From Salinisphaera sp963835375 (GTDB taxonomy: Bacteria > Pseudomonadota > Gammaproteobacteria > Nevskiales > Salinisphaeraceae), in contig CAWIGB010000038.1 in assembly GCA_963835375.1 (NCBI GenBank), forward strand, positions 62,001 to 126,000: a stretch of 64,000 nucleotides of DNA. Reading direction: 5' to 3'. This document shows, piece by piece, positions 20,173-31,480 of the stretch. How positions within the stretch are numbered: position 1 is the first letter of the stretch; each line of letters starts with the position of its first letter. A program made the translations under genes and the position numbers. The notes beneath the pieces were generated by a model, which worked only from the letters and a program-made list of their open reading frames with translations, made no database searches and had not been told where the DNA came from.

Positions 20173-20211
20173 AATGTCAAACATGAATAGTTAATGTTCA
20201 ACATGAACTTT
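20173..20211 (+). promoter_or_regulatory. Paired TGTYNAACA operator, copy B (upstream of GPH transporter)
   Basis: Same layout as 16698-16736: AATGTCAAACATG, 8 bases, ATGTTCAACAT, and ACTTT after two variable bases. Outside the 8-base spacer the two copies differ at only two positions. It lies about 385 bases before the transporter ATG and just downstream of the GntR gene stop. Confidence 0.75.
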
Positions 20212-20332
20212 TGTCTTAAGCAGTTTTACGGGCCGCGGTGTAACGGGCCGTTCGATGTCTGTGAATCACCTGCCCGAGCGAACGGGGCTTGCCGGCTTGA
20301 TCCAAGGCGGCAGGGAACGACCCGAACGTCGT

Positions 20333-21089
20333 TCAGTCGCTGAGACTGACGGGAATGACTTCCGGGCGCGTGTGCTCGAGTCCCAGGGCGAGACTCGTAC
20401 CTTCCAGGATCGCATGGGCGGCGTAGAACGCGTCTTCGACTTTGCGCATGCGGATCGCTTCCATGAGCCGCCTGTGACGCTCCAGGCTGTCTTCCGGGTC
20501 GCTCGCGCTGACGTTCGACTCGACCACCAACAGATGAATCGACGGTCGCAGAATGTGCGAAAGTTGGGACCAGACGATGTTGTGCGTCGCACGGAAGATA
20601 GCGACATGGAAGGCAACGTCCGACTCGCTATCCAGGCGCCGTCGTTCCCCATTCTTGGCTTCCGTGAGCGTACGGGCCATGCCGTTGAAGGCTTCCTCGA
20701 TCGCGACCAGATCGTGAGCGTTGGCCTGCCGGGTAGCGGCCATGGCCACATGGGGTTCAACGCTCAGCCGAAATGACAGAACCTCGCGCTGAATTTCCTC
20801 GTTCGGGGCAGCAAAACGAGTCATCCATTCGGTGACCAGTGGATCGAGGATGTGCCACTCCGAATACTCGCGAACGCGGGAGCCATATCCGGAGATACGC
20901 TCGATGATGCCGCCATCCACGAGTTGTGACAGATGACGGCGTACCACCGTGCGGCTCAGACCGAACTCCTCGCAGATCTGCATTTCCTTCGGGAATGAAG
21001 TCGCCCGGCTGATAGCGCCCCGAAAAGATATCGGATACGAGCCGGTCGGTGAGGTTGAAATCGCTGCGAGGCGAGCGGGTCGTACTCAT
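20333..21089 (-). CDS. GntR-family (FadR/FCD) transcriptional regulator, frameshifted
   Basis: About 250 residues. The N-terminal winged helix contains LTDRLVSDIFSGRYQPGDFIP, then after a one-base slip near 20990 MQICEEFGLSRTVVRRHLSQLVDGGIIERISGYGSRV, the canonical GntR recognition segment. The C-terminal FCD domain has RLSVEPHVAMAATRQA, DVAFHVAIFRATHN and HRRLMEAI with the metal-binding Asp/His pattern. FCD-type GntR proteins respond to sugar acids. Gene order and the two matching operators at 16698 and 20173 point to a pathway-specific regulator, probably relieved by a pentonate or ketodeoxypentonate. The ATG at 21089 is taken because the DNA-binding domain starts right after it. Confidence 0.85.
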
Positions 21090-21248
21090 GAAATTGCGGG
21101 ACGAGCGGTTGAGGGAGCGACAGCGTCGCGGAAAATACGGATGGATACTAGCACGCTGCAGGCAAGCCCCTGACGTTGCGCCCATGCCGCCGACGAGCCG
21201 TCGGCGGGATCGCCCGCCTTGGCTGTTGTGGCACCTCGGCTGGTCCTA

Positions 21249-22489
21249 TCAGCAGCTGCTGTCGCTGAGTTTGGGCACGCCCATGCCGAACAGCGGACGC
21301 AGCTTGATGCCGACCAAGGTCCCGAGCAGGCCGACCGCGCCCCACAGCCAGCCGTGCAGCGAAAACGACGCGATGCCGCCGAAATAGGCGCCGATGTTGC
21401 AGCCGAAGGCGATGCGGGCACCGTATCCCATCAGTATGCCGCCGATCAGGCGCGCGATGATGATGCGCCAGGGCAGGTCCGTTGCGATCCTGAACGTGCC
21501 GCCCCAGGCGGAGGCCGCCATCGCGCCGAAGATGATGCCGATATCCATCACGCTCGTGCGGTCGGCGAAAATCGGCGTATGAAGACCGCCGGCATGCGGC
21601 CCGGACCAGTAATACCAGCTGCCGACGTCCACACCCATGCGCCGACAGCGCTTGCGATCCCCAGAGCGCGAACGCACTGGTGATGCCCCACGGCTTGCCG
21701 GAGAGCCACAGCGTGAGTGCGTTGAGCACGGCGAGAGCGAGGGCCCCGGCCCAGAGCGGCCAGGTGCCACGCAGCACGCGCTTGAAACCCTGCTCGCTCG
21801 GCGGCCCCTTGCGTGGTGGCGGGCTCACACGGCGCTCGACCAGCCAGGTTGCGGCCACGATCGCGGCGATGATGATGAACTGCAGGATCACCGCCCCGGT
21901 GTAGCCCCAGCGCGTGTCGGCCAGCGAGATCTTCTGCCAGACGAAATCGGGCTGCAGTCCAGAAACCGAAATCGTGGGCGCCCCAGACCGAGCCGACGAT
22001 GAAACCGAACAGCGTGATCAGAATCGAGGTCTGGCCCGACCCGACGGTATACAGCGAGCCCGACGCACAGGCGCCGCCGAGCTGCATGCCGACACAGAAG
22101 ATGAACCCACCGAAGGCGACCGACAGCCCGACCGGGAACACATAACCCGACAAAGGACCGCCGAAGGCGGTGGTGCCGAGCGCCATCAGCGGGGCGAACA
22201 ACAGACTCGCCACGGCCAGCATGAGCATGTGCGCGCGCAACGTCTGCCCCTGACCAACGGCCATGAGCTGGCGAAACGCCGAGGTGAAGCCGAAGCGAGC
22301 GTGGTAGAGCGCGATGCCCAGCCCGAGTGCCACCACATACAGCACGCCCTGCGCGAAGCCGTAGCCCGCAAACAGCACGGCGAGCAGTACGAGGCTGATG
22401 CCGCCGGCGATTGCGGTTGCGCCCGGGCGGGGGGCCGGCGGAACTTCGAGGGCGCGCGCTGGGCGCTCCGGATTACGAATATCTGACAT
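21249..22489 (-). CDS. YeeE/YedE (DUF395) sulfur-compound transporter, frameshifted
   Basis: Polytopic membrane protein of about 410 residues, two halves of the YeeE/YedE family. This family imports thiosulfate or related sulfur compounds, using Cys residues in the channel. Seen: LYHARFGFTSAFRQL, the first Cys motif GMQLGGACASGSLYTVGSG, and in the second half GARIAFGCNIGAYFGGIAS with the second conserved Cys. Two frame slips, near 21960 and 21650, divide it into three readable pieces. The ATG at 22489 is followed by a 30-residue hydrophilic lead and then the first membrane segment. No sulfur-metabolism partner (TusA or rhodanese) is visible alongside. Divergent from the sigma54 activator. Confidence 0.85.
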
Positions 22490-22639
22490 GGTCTGATCGA
22501 TTGCGCGTGATCGAATCATTATATCGCTGCTGACAACGCCAAGCCTCCCGGCTGATGTGAAACGGCGTGGCCGCTGCAGACTAACGTCGGGTAGCACGCG
22601 TGCCTTGCCGGGTGACATCGTCGGGCCGGAGGTGAGGCC

Positions 22640-24516
<1,877 letters not shown>

Positions 24517-24538
24517 TTTTCACGGCGGTGTCATGTCC

Positions 24539-24565
24539 GCCACACCTGTGGCAACACGCTGTGGC
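24539..24565 (+). promoter_or_regulatory. Candidate activator-binding site (UAS) for the AcoR-like protein
   Basis: GCCACA-CC-TGTGGC (24539-24552) is an inverted repeat and is followed by another CTGTGGC at 24559-24565. It lies about 80-90 bases upstream of the -24 element, a usual distance for a sigma54 enhancer. The assignment is positional. Confidence 0.45.
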
Positions 24566-24630
24566 GCGTAACGATTTCGAGGCGGCAAGATTGGATAAAT
24601 AATTATTTTAAAACAAGGCGATGAATTAAC

Positions 24631-24645
24631 GGCACGGCGCTTGCC
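24631..24645 (+). promoter_or_regulatory. Sigma54 (-24/-12) promoter
   Basis: GGCACGGCGCTTGC has GG and GC at the required 10-base spacing and matches the GGCAC-N5-TTGC consensus without mismatch. It lies about 70 bases upstream of the butanediol dehydrogenase ATG and directly after a sigma54-activator gene. Confidence 0.85.
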
Positions 24646-24713
24646 ATATCTTCTCCAGAGCGTGCTCGCGCGCCATCACAACGACACGGCCCACCGTGCG
24701 AACGAGGAGATCA

Positions 24714-25793
24714 ATGAAAGCACTGCGATTCCACGCCGCTGGCGATCTGCGTATCGAGGATGTGGCCGAGCCCGGCGAACCGGGCCCGGATCAGGTCGTC
24801 GTATCCAATCGCTTTGCCGGCATCTGCGGCACCGATCTGCATGAATATGCCTACGGGCCCGTGTTCGTGCCGACCGAGCCCCATCCGTTCACCGGCGCCA
24901 GGGCGCCGCAGATCCTGGGCCACGAGTTCGGCGGCGTGGTGACCGCGGTCGGGCGCGACGTCACGCATACGAAGCCGGGCGACCGGGTCTCGATCCAGCC
25001 GCTTGTGATGCCGCGGGTCGGCGACTATTACGCCGAGCGCGGTCTGTTCCATCTCAGCTCGCAGCTCACGCTGGTGGGGCTGGGCTGGCAGTCCGGCGGC
25101 ATGGCCGAGGCCGCGCTGGTCAATGACTACAACGTGCAGGTCGTGCCCGAGGCGCTGACCGATCGCCAGGCCGCGCTGATCGAGCCGACCGCGGTGGCCG
25201 TCTATTCCTGCGATCGTGGTGGCGTATCGGCCGGTAACAGCGTGCTGGTCACGGGCGCCGGGCCGATCGGCATCCTGGCGTTGATGGCTGCCCGCGCGGC
25301 GGGGGCGACGCAGCTTTTCATCTCGGACGTCAACGCGACGCGCCTGAAACTGGCCGAGCAGGCCGTGCCGGGCGTGGTCCCGCTCAACCCGATGCAGGAC
25401 AACGTGGGCGATGTAGTGCGCGATGCCACCGAGGGCCACGTCGGCTGCGATGTCGCCATCGAGTGCGCCGGCAACGAGCACGCGCTGAAGGCCGGGCTGG
25501 ATGCGGTGCGCAAGCAGGGCGTGATCGTGCAGACCGGGCTGCACCCCGGAGAGAACCCGCTCAACTGGTTCGACGTGACCTTCAAGGATGTGGACGTGCG
25601 CGGCTCCTGGGCCTACCCGACCCACTACTGGCCGCGTGTGGCGCGTCTGATCGAATCCAGCCGGATTCCGGCCGAGAACATCGTCACCCGGACCGTGACG
25701 TTGGACGACGCGGTGAGCCGCGGTTTCGACGCGCTCATGGATCCGGCCGGCGACCAGCTCAAGATTCTGATCGATCTCAGGGATGCTGCCTGA
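24714..25793 (+). CDS. 2,3-butanediol dehydrogenase (zinc-dependent MDR)
   Basis: 359-residue medium-chain dehydrogenase, probably (R,R)-butanediol dehydrogenase, interconverting 2,3-butanediol and acetoin with NAD. Seen: the catalytic zinc Cys in GICGTDLHEY, GHEFGGVVTAVG with the second zinc ligand, PTAVAVYSCDRGGV, the Rossmann motif GAGPIGIL and WFDVTFKDVDVRGSWAY. The four-Cys structural zinc lobe of classical alcohol dehydrogenases is not visible, since the region reads RVSIQPLVMPRVGDYYAERGLF. Start at 24714 has GAGGAGA upstream. It lies behind the sigma54 promoter and 32 bases before the monooxygenase fusion, so the two are co-transcribed. Confidence 0.9.
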   Translation: MKALRFHAAGDLRIEDVAEPGEPGPDQVVVSNRFAGICGTDLHEYAYGPVFVPTEPHPFTGARAPQILGHEFGGVVTAVGRDVTHTKPGDRVSIQPLVMPRVGDYYAERGLFHLSSQLTLVGLGWQSGGMAEAALVNDYNVQVVPEALTDRQAALIEPTAVAVYSCDRGGVSAGNSVLVTGAGPIGILALMAARAAGATQLFISDVNATRLKLAEQAVPGVVPLNPMQDNVGDVVRDATEGHVGCDVAIECAGNEHALKAGLDAVRKQGVIVQTGLHPGENPLNWFDVTFKDVDVRGSWAYPTHYWPRVARLIESSRIPAENIVTRTVTLDDAVSRGFDALMDPAGDQLKILIDLRDAA

Positions 25794-25825
25794 TTCACCA
25801 CGAAAGCGAGAAAGAGGAGAAACCC

Positions 25826-27629
25826 ATGCTGGATACCGCAGCAGGCACCAGGATTCAGAACGTTTTGTCGGCGCTCAATGAAGCGCTCGCCAAACGCGAT
25901 CTGGACGGCGCACTGGAGCTGTTCACCGAAGACTGCTACTGGCGCGATCTGGTTGCCTTCACCTGGAACCTCAGGACGATGGAGGGCAAGGCCGAAATCC
26001 GCGACATGCTGGAAGCGCGGCTGGACGACGTGAAGCCTGCCGGCTGGGCCGTCGACGAACATCAGGAACCCGCCCATGCCGACGGCATCACCGAAGGGTT
26101 TCATCGAGTTCGATACTGCCGTTGCCCACGGCTATGGCTATGTCCGACTCAAGGACGGGCTGATCTGGACATTGCTGACCACGATGCATGAGCTGAAGGG
26201 TTATGAGGAGCCAAAAGGTCACTCGCGCCCGCTGGGTGCCAAGCATGGCGAACATCAGGGCGAGCCGACCTGGGCCGAGGAGCGTGAGGCCGAGCTGTCC
26301 GAACTCGGGGTCAGCACGCAGCCTTACGTGCTCATCATCGGTGGTGGGCAGGGGGGCATCGCGCTCGCCGCACGCCTGCGCCAGCACGGCGTGTCCGCGC
26401 TCATCGTCGAGAAGAACGAACGCCCGGGCGATTCCTGGCGCAAGCGCTACAAGTCGCTGTGCCTGCACGACCCGGTCTGGTACGACCACATGCCGTACAT
26501 CAAATTCCCCGACAACTGGCCGGTGTTCTCGCCCAAGGACAAGGTCGGCGACTGGCTGGAAATGTACGCCAAGGTCATGGAGTTGAACTTCTGGGGCTCG
26601 ACCGAGGCCAAACGGGCGAGCTACGACGAAAACACCCGGACCTGGACCGTCGTGGTCGAGCGTGACGGCAAGGAAATCACGCTGCAGCCCAAACAGCTCG
26701 TGCTGGCCACCGGCATGTCGGCCAAGCCGAACATGCCGAAAATCCCGGGCCAGGATCGCTTCCAGGGTATCCAGCAGCATTCCTCCGAGCACGCCGGTCC
26801 GGATGGCATGGAGGGCAAGAAGGTCGTGGTGATCGGCTCGAACAATTCGGCGCACGACATCTGCGCTGCCCTGGCCGAACACGATGTGGACGTCACCATG
26901 ATCCAGCGATCGTCCACGCACATTTCGCGCTCTGAATCCCTGATGAAACACGCCCTGGGGCCGCTGTATTCGGAAGAGGCGGTGGCCAACGGCATCAGCA
27001 CCGAAAAAGCCGACCTGCTGTTCGCCTCCATTCCTTACGGCCTCATGGCGGACTTCCAGAAACCGATCTTCGACACCATCCGCGAGGAAGACGCCGAGTT
27101 CTATCAGCAGCTGGAAGATGCCGGCTTCATGCTCGACTTCGGCCCGGACGATTCCGGCCTGTTCATGAAATATCTGCGCCGTGCGTCCGGCTACTACATC
27201 GACGTCGGCGCCTCGCAGCTCATCATCGACGGCAAGATCAAGCTCGCCAGTGGCTCCGACGTGAAGGAACTGACCGAGCACAGCGTCGTACTCGAAGACG
27301 GCCGCGAACTGCCGGCGGATGTCGTCATTTACGCCACTGGTTATGGTTCGATGAACGGATGGGCCGCCGATCTCATCTCACAGGACGTGGCCGACAAGGT
27401 CGGCAAGGTGTGGGGTCTGGGTTCGGACACGCCCAAGGACCCGGGCCCCTGGGAAGGCGAACAGCGCAACATGTGGAAGCCGACCCAGCAGGAAGGCCTG
27501 TGGTTCCACGGCGGCAACCTGGCCCAGTCGCGCCACTATTCGCATTACCTGGCGCTACAACTCAAGGCGCGCATGGAAGGCATCCCGACCCCGGTCTACG
27601 GGCTGCAGGAAACGCATCACCTGAGCTGA
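25826..27629 (+). CDS. SnoaL/NTF2-like domain fused to flavin-containing monooxygenase, frameshifted
   Basis: About 600 residues. Residues 1-about 130 form an NTF2/SnoaL-like domain (NEALAKRDLDGALELFTEDCYWRDLVAFTWN, GYVRLKDGLIWTLLTTMHELKG). From about residue 165 comes a flavoprotein: FAD motif IGGGQGGIALAARLR, GDSWRKRYKSLCLHDPVWYDHMPY, the NADPH motif VVVIGSNNSAHDICAAL and the late ATGYGSMNGW. This is the layout of FMO/Baeyer-Villiger-like proteins acting on ketones or diketones. One frame slip near 26090, inside the first domain. Start at 25826 follows GAGGAGAAA. Co-transcribed with butanediol dehydrogenase, which suggests a substrate related to acetoin or diacetyl; the exact reaction is not readable. 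Confidence 0.85.
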
Positions 27630-27649
27630 TTCCGACTCCTCGAGACTTT

Positions 27650-27674
27650 GCGGGGCTTCGGCCCCGCTTTTTTT
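27650..27674 (+). terminator. Intrinsic terminator after the butanediol operon
   Basis: GCGGGGC, UUCG tetraloop, GCCCCGC and seven Ts. It begins 20 bases after the monooxygenase stop and separates it from the convergent PiT gene. Confidence 0.95.
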
Positions 27675-27719
27675 CAACCGGCCCCGGGGCGGAAGCGGCC
27701 CGGGACTTGAAAGGTCTGC

Positions 27720-28673
27720 TCAGCTCCCGGCCCAGCGCATGATGAATGCGGCGCCATAGCCGCACAGGAATCCCGCGGCCGGCCCGATCAGCCACCCTTT
27801 TAAAATCCCTTTGACCGCCGGCCACTGTACGGTGTCGCGTCCGCGGGCGAGCCCGGCTCCCGCCATGGCCCCCACGAGCGCCTGATTCATCGACGTGAGG
27901 TAGCCCAACGCCACCGCCGCGAGTACCACCACCGCCTGCACGCCCTGTGCCGCGGTTGCCATCGGCAGGTCCATCTTCACGACGTCGAATGCCACTTTTT
28001 CCAGCAGCGGCTTGCCCCAGGTCAGCACGCCCAGTGCCAGGCCCAGGCCGCCCACAAATGCTGCTGCGAATACACCGAACAGATGCGTGCTGAGAAACAC
28101 GGCGGTGGCGTTGGGCACATCATTGGCGCCCATGGTCAGCGAAGCGAGCGCACCGACCGCGACCAGAGCTCGAGCGATGATCGGATGGCTTTGGTTTCGA
28201 GCCGCGGGCAATCGGCTCAGGATATGCGTGAAGATGAACCCCAATACCAGGGCAACCAGCGGCGCGGCCGCCCACAGCGCCACCAGCCGCTCGATGGTGC
28301 CCCAACGGATGGGTAGACCGAGCGACATACCGACCCCGGCCACCGCGAACACGAGGATCTGAATGGTGGAGGTGGGGATGCGCAACAGATTGAAGCAGGT
28401 CGTGAGCGCGAAGGCGACCGCGACGATGCAGAACGCCGCGCCAACGCTGATTTGCGGCGCGCCGACGATACCGTGGCCGACCGTCGCGAGTACGGCATGA
28501 CTCAGGAAAGTCGCGCCCACGAGAGTAAAGATCGCCATCAGTGCCAACGCCGGCCGGAGACGAATCGTCTTCGCCGCGTAGGGCATGCCCATGCAGGCGC
28601 CGGTGTAATGCGCGCCCATGCTCCAGGCAAAGGCGAACGCAACAATGACCAGAGCGATCGCGGTCAGGTTCAT
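27720..28673 (-). CDS. PiT-family inorganic anion permease (phosphate or sulfate)
   Basis: 317-residue membrane protein with about 9-10 hydrophobic segments and the inverted-repeat fold of the PiT family. The second-half signature is clear: TMGANDVPNATAVF. In the first half the corresponding place reads SMGAHYTGACMGMPYAAKTI, so the usual GAND is replaced by GAHY. Family members carry phosphate with H+ or Na+; some branches (CysP-like) carry sulfate. The 5' end is uncertain: the frame is open upstream of the chosen ATG at 28673, but without similarity. No pstS, phoU or sulfur-assimilation gene lies next to it. The YeeE/YedE gene 5 kb away makes sulfate possible. Confidence 0.8.
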   Translation of the reverse strand: MNLTAIALVIVAFAFAWSMGAHYTGACMGMPYAAKTIRLRPALALMAIFTLVGATFLSHAVLATVGHGIVGAPQISVGAAFCIVAVAFALTTCFNLLRIPTSTIQILVFAVAGVGMSLGLPIRWGTIERLVALWAAAPLVALVLGFIFTHILSRLPAARNQSHPIIARALVAVGALASLTMGANDVPNATAVFLSTHLFGVFAAAFVGGLGLALGVLTWGKPLLEKVAFDVVKMDLPMATAAQGVQAVVVLAAVALGYLTSMNQALVGAMAGAGLARGRDTVQWPAVKGILKGWLIGPAAGFLCGYGAAFIMRWAGS

Positions 28674-28964
28674 GCCACTTCCGGCATAGGTTGAAAACGA
28701 TCTTGAGACATAAAGCAGCAGACCGGGCGCCTGAACAATCTCTCTCTGTGGAAGCGGAAGTCTGTCGGCCGGGCGCGGTCGCACGCGCCCGGGCCATCAA
28801 CGTTTATGCGACGCATCGAGCCTGATGGCCTGCGATGACTTTATTATGACCGATAGTGCTATCCCGATTACGGACGCGGGCCTGCCACGGCTGCGGGGCT
28901 TCGGCCATGCGGCGCAATGGCCGCTCCGCATGATCCGGCGCGCACTTGCCCAGCGCCCGCATTG

Positions 28965-29663
28965 GGGTCGAAAGCAGACTTGTAATCGCAATGAAACCGT
29001 TGGCCTGATCGGTCAGAATGAGGCGATCAGCGGCAGCCAGATTGCCAGTGCCGTCAATGTAGCGAACAGCACGGGCGGCGTGAGCACGAAGCCAACCTTC
29101 ATGTACTGGCCCCAGCCGATGCGATGGCCCTTGTTCGCCAGCACGTGCAGCCACAACAGGGTCGCCAGGCTGCCGATCGGGGTGAATTTCGGGCCGAGGT
29201 CGTTGCCGATCACATTGGCGTAGAGCATCAGCTCGCGGGAGAGCTCCGGTACGTGGGCCTGCTTGATGGCGAGCGCGCCGACGAGTGTCGACGGCATGTT
29301 GTTCATCACCGAGGCGACGAATGCCGACAGGAAGCCCGTACCGATGGTGGCAACGAACACGCCGTGTTGCCCGAGCCAGTCGAGCGTCGCCGCGCCGTAG
29401 CGGGTCAGGCCGGCCTGGCCCAGTCCGTAGACCACCAGATACATGCCGATCGAGAACAACACGATCTGCCAGGGCGCGTTGCGGATGACCGGGCCGAGCG
29501 GCACGACGGCACCACGCCCGCCGCGCCACCAGCGGCCGGCGATGCCCATCAAGACCAGGGCGCCGGCACCGGTGACAAGACAGAACGGCACATGCCACGG
29601 GGCCAGGACGAAATAGGCCACGAGCAGAACAGCGAGCACGGGCATCGCCGCTCGGAAAACCTG
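28965..29663 (-). pseudogene. arsB 3' fragment, duplicate of 60556-61255
   Basis: About 700 bases nearly identical by eye to the 3' half of the arsB gene at 60604-61917. The match begins at GGGTCGAAAGCAGAC and ends at the CGCTCG-AAA-ACCTG stretch. It encodes the C-terminal half of the arsenite efflux permease: PLGPVIRNAPWQIVLFSIGMY, MNNMPSTLVGAL and YANVIGNDLGPKFTPIGSLATLLW. The stop is at 29013. The N-terminal half is missing; upstream the frame runs straight into transposase debris, giving a 246-codon chimeric frame (29013-29753). Not expected to be functional. Confidence 0.88.
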
Positions 29664-30078
29664 GCGGTGCAAGGATTTGAGCGGCATACCAAGCGCATCC
29701 ACGGCCAGGTTCGCTTGGTGTTGAGCCGCCTTTTGTACGGCCAATCCCGTCATACCCGCCGCCCGCGCCTGCGGCGGCCCATGCGCTTTGCAATGCTGGC
29801 ATCGATCATCAGCGATTCGAAAACGGGCGAGTCGATCAATACTCGAACAGGGCTGCGCGGATCCGCCACCCGCCAGCGCAAAAGCGACATGCTTGTTCTT
29901 TCAGTCCCCACAGGCCGGCGGAAAATCACGCCACGGTGACGCGGTGCGTAAAATCCACAGGGCCGCATTGACGAATCGACGATTATCCCGGGCCAGGCCG
30001 CCCCGTTGGCCGGCGCGGCCGGTGGATCAAGGCCCGCTGATGATCGGTTGGATCGTGGCGGTGTTGGGCGTCTGACAT
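29664..30078 (-). mobile_element. IS5-family transposase remnant
   Basis: In several frames of the minus strand the order of an IS5-type transposase can be followed: MSDAQ at 30078, DNRRFVNAALWILRT, WRDFPPACGD, VLIDSPVFESLMIDAS (first catalytic Asp region), IGRTKGGS and LAVDALGMPLKSL. It is then cut off exactly where the arsB fragment begins. Several frameshifts, C-terminal half absent. Confidence 0.75.
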
Positions 30079-30139
30079 GCTGTGCTCGTCGCTCAAATGG
30101 ATCTGCATCTCCCATAAAAGATACTCGTGACGACACGCC

Positions 30140-31228
30140 CTAGGGCGTCTTTGAAAGACACTGGGACGCATTTTCAAAGAACGATATCTCATCAATCGCT
30201 GAACTCGTGTTTTTTGTCTTTTCGGCCGTGTTTTGTCGCGCGCTCGCCGGCGTGCATTCGAACAACTCGCGAAACCGTCTTGAAAAATGCGCGCTGTCGG
30301 TAAAACCACATTCAGTACTGATATCGGCTGTCGATCGATCGGTTTCGCGCAGCAGCCAGTATCCGTAACGCAGACGCAGTGTTCGTGAGAACTGGCTCGG
30401 ACTCATGTCGAGTTCATCGCGGAAAAGACGTTCGAGCTGACGACGTGACATGCTCAACATCGACGCGAGCTCAGGTGTGGCGATGGGATCGCTCAAGCGC
30501 TGCTCGATGAGCAGTAGGGCCCGCCGAACGCGATTGTCGGAGATGCGGTCGTAGAGCGTGGGTTGTGGCTGGGCTGTGTTGCCGCTGCGTGGACGGTCGA
30601 TGAGCATGATGTGCATGCTCTTCTGGGCCCATGCTCTGCCCAAGTGCCGCTCAACCATCCAGGCAGCCAAGTCGGCGGCCGCGACGCCGCCGGAGCAGGT
30701 AATGCGATCACCGTCGACAACAAACAAACGATCGGCCACCGGGGCCACGTCGGGAAAGCGCGATGTCAGATCGTGGAAATGAAACCAACTGACGCAACAT
30801 TGGCGGTTGCGCATCAGTCCGGCTTCGATCAATGCGAACGGTCCAGTACACAGGCCTACCAGCGGTACGCCCACGGAGGCTGCCTCGCGCAGATAATCCA
30901 GTGTTCGCCTATCGGCGGCCCGGCCCCGCGGTAGCAGGCCCCCGCAGACGACGAGATAGTCGAAGCGTTTGGGCGACTGGAAGGTTGTACAGGGCGAGAT
31001 CCGAGCGCCGCAGCTCGATTGCGCGGCTTCACCGCTCACGGTCATGAAGTCCCATCGACAGTTGACCGGCCGACTGGTGTCGCCGCGGTCGGCGGACAGA
31101 CGCAGGCAGTCGACGAACGCGGCGAACGGAAGGAGCGTGAATCGCGGTAACAGCACGATACCAACCGATAGTTTCACCGTCTCGGTTTGCGGGCTGTCGA
31201 TGAGGGCTTGGTTCATGACTGCACTCAT
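30140..31228 (-). CDS. GlxA-type AraC-family regulator (candidate sarcosine/glycine regulator)
   Basis: 362 residues: an N-terminal DJ-1/PfpI-like ligand domain (VGIVLLPRFTLLPFAAFVDCLRLSAD, CTGPFALIEAGLM, CSGGVAAADLAAWMV) and a C-terminal AraC DNA-binding domain with two helix-turn-helix units (ASMLSMSRRQLERLFRDEL, ADISTECGFTDSAHFSRRFRELF). This architecture is that of GbdR, SouR and CdhR, regulators of betaine, sarcosine and carnitine use. It originally lay head-to-head with glyA: its first about 110 bases plus the intergenic region recur at 36645-37016 in front of the intact glyA-sox operon. That makes a glycine/sarcosine-responsive role (SouR-like) likely by inference. Intact. Confidence 0.8.
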   Translation of the reverse strand: MSAVMNQALIDSPQTETVKLSVGIVLLPRFTLLPFAAFVDCLRLSADRGDTSRPVNCRWDFMTVSGEAAQSSCGARISPCTTFQSPKRFDYLVVCGGLLPRGRAADRRTLDYLREAASVGVPLVGLCTGPFALIEAGLMRNRQCCVSWFHFHDLTSRFPDVAPVADRLFVVDGDRITCSGGVAAADLAAWMVERHLGRAWAQKSMHIMLIDRPRSGNTAQPQPTLYDRISDNRVRRALLLIEQRLSDPIATPELASMLSMSRRQLERLFRDELDMSPSQFSRTLRLRYGYWLLRETDRSTADISTECGFTDSAHFSRRFRELFECTPASARQNTAEKTKNTSSAIDEISFFENASQCLSKTP

Positions 31229-31245
31229 TCAGATGGTATGCCTGA

Positions 31246-31259
31246 GTCTCTGCAGAGAC
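31246..31259. promoter_or_regulatory. 14-bp palindrome in divergent promoter, copy 1
   Basis: GTCTCTGCAGAGAC is a perfect palindrome, located 18 bases upstream of the regulator start. It is retained unchanged in the second promoter copy (36783-36796). Candidate operator or dyad. Confidence 0.55.
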
Positions 31260-31480
31260 CGTCTTCAACATGTACGTCCCAGAGTGGGGCCGGCTTCGCC
31301 GACTCGGACGCCTCGTCAGCGGCATGTCCGGCGCTGCGTTGCAGTGTTCGATGCTGAGCGACGGATGGGCTTTAATAATGCCCATTTTTTGTCGCAATTA
31401 TACAAGTCGACACGTCCTCGCGTGGTTTTTACTACGTCATAAAGGCGTGATGCCACCACAAATAATGAGGAGGTAGGCGG

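Larger units (their letters stand above)
19790..20332. other. Regulatory intergenic region upstream of the GPH transporter
   Basis: A 543-base gap holding three distinct elements listed separately: a 7-base tandem repeat (19909-19957), a 16-base perfect palindrome (20045-20060) and copy B of the paired operator (20173-20211). No convincing gene is present. Confidence 0.7.

Noticed and set aside
27562..27825. Minus-strand open frame across the terminator between the monooxygenase and PiT genes
   Set aside because: It runs through a strong intrinsic terminator and two convergent gene ends; no independent support.
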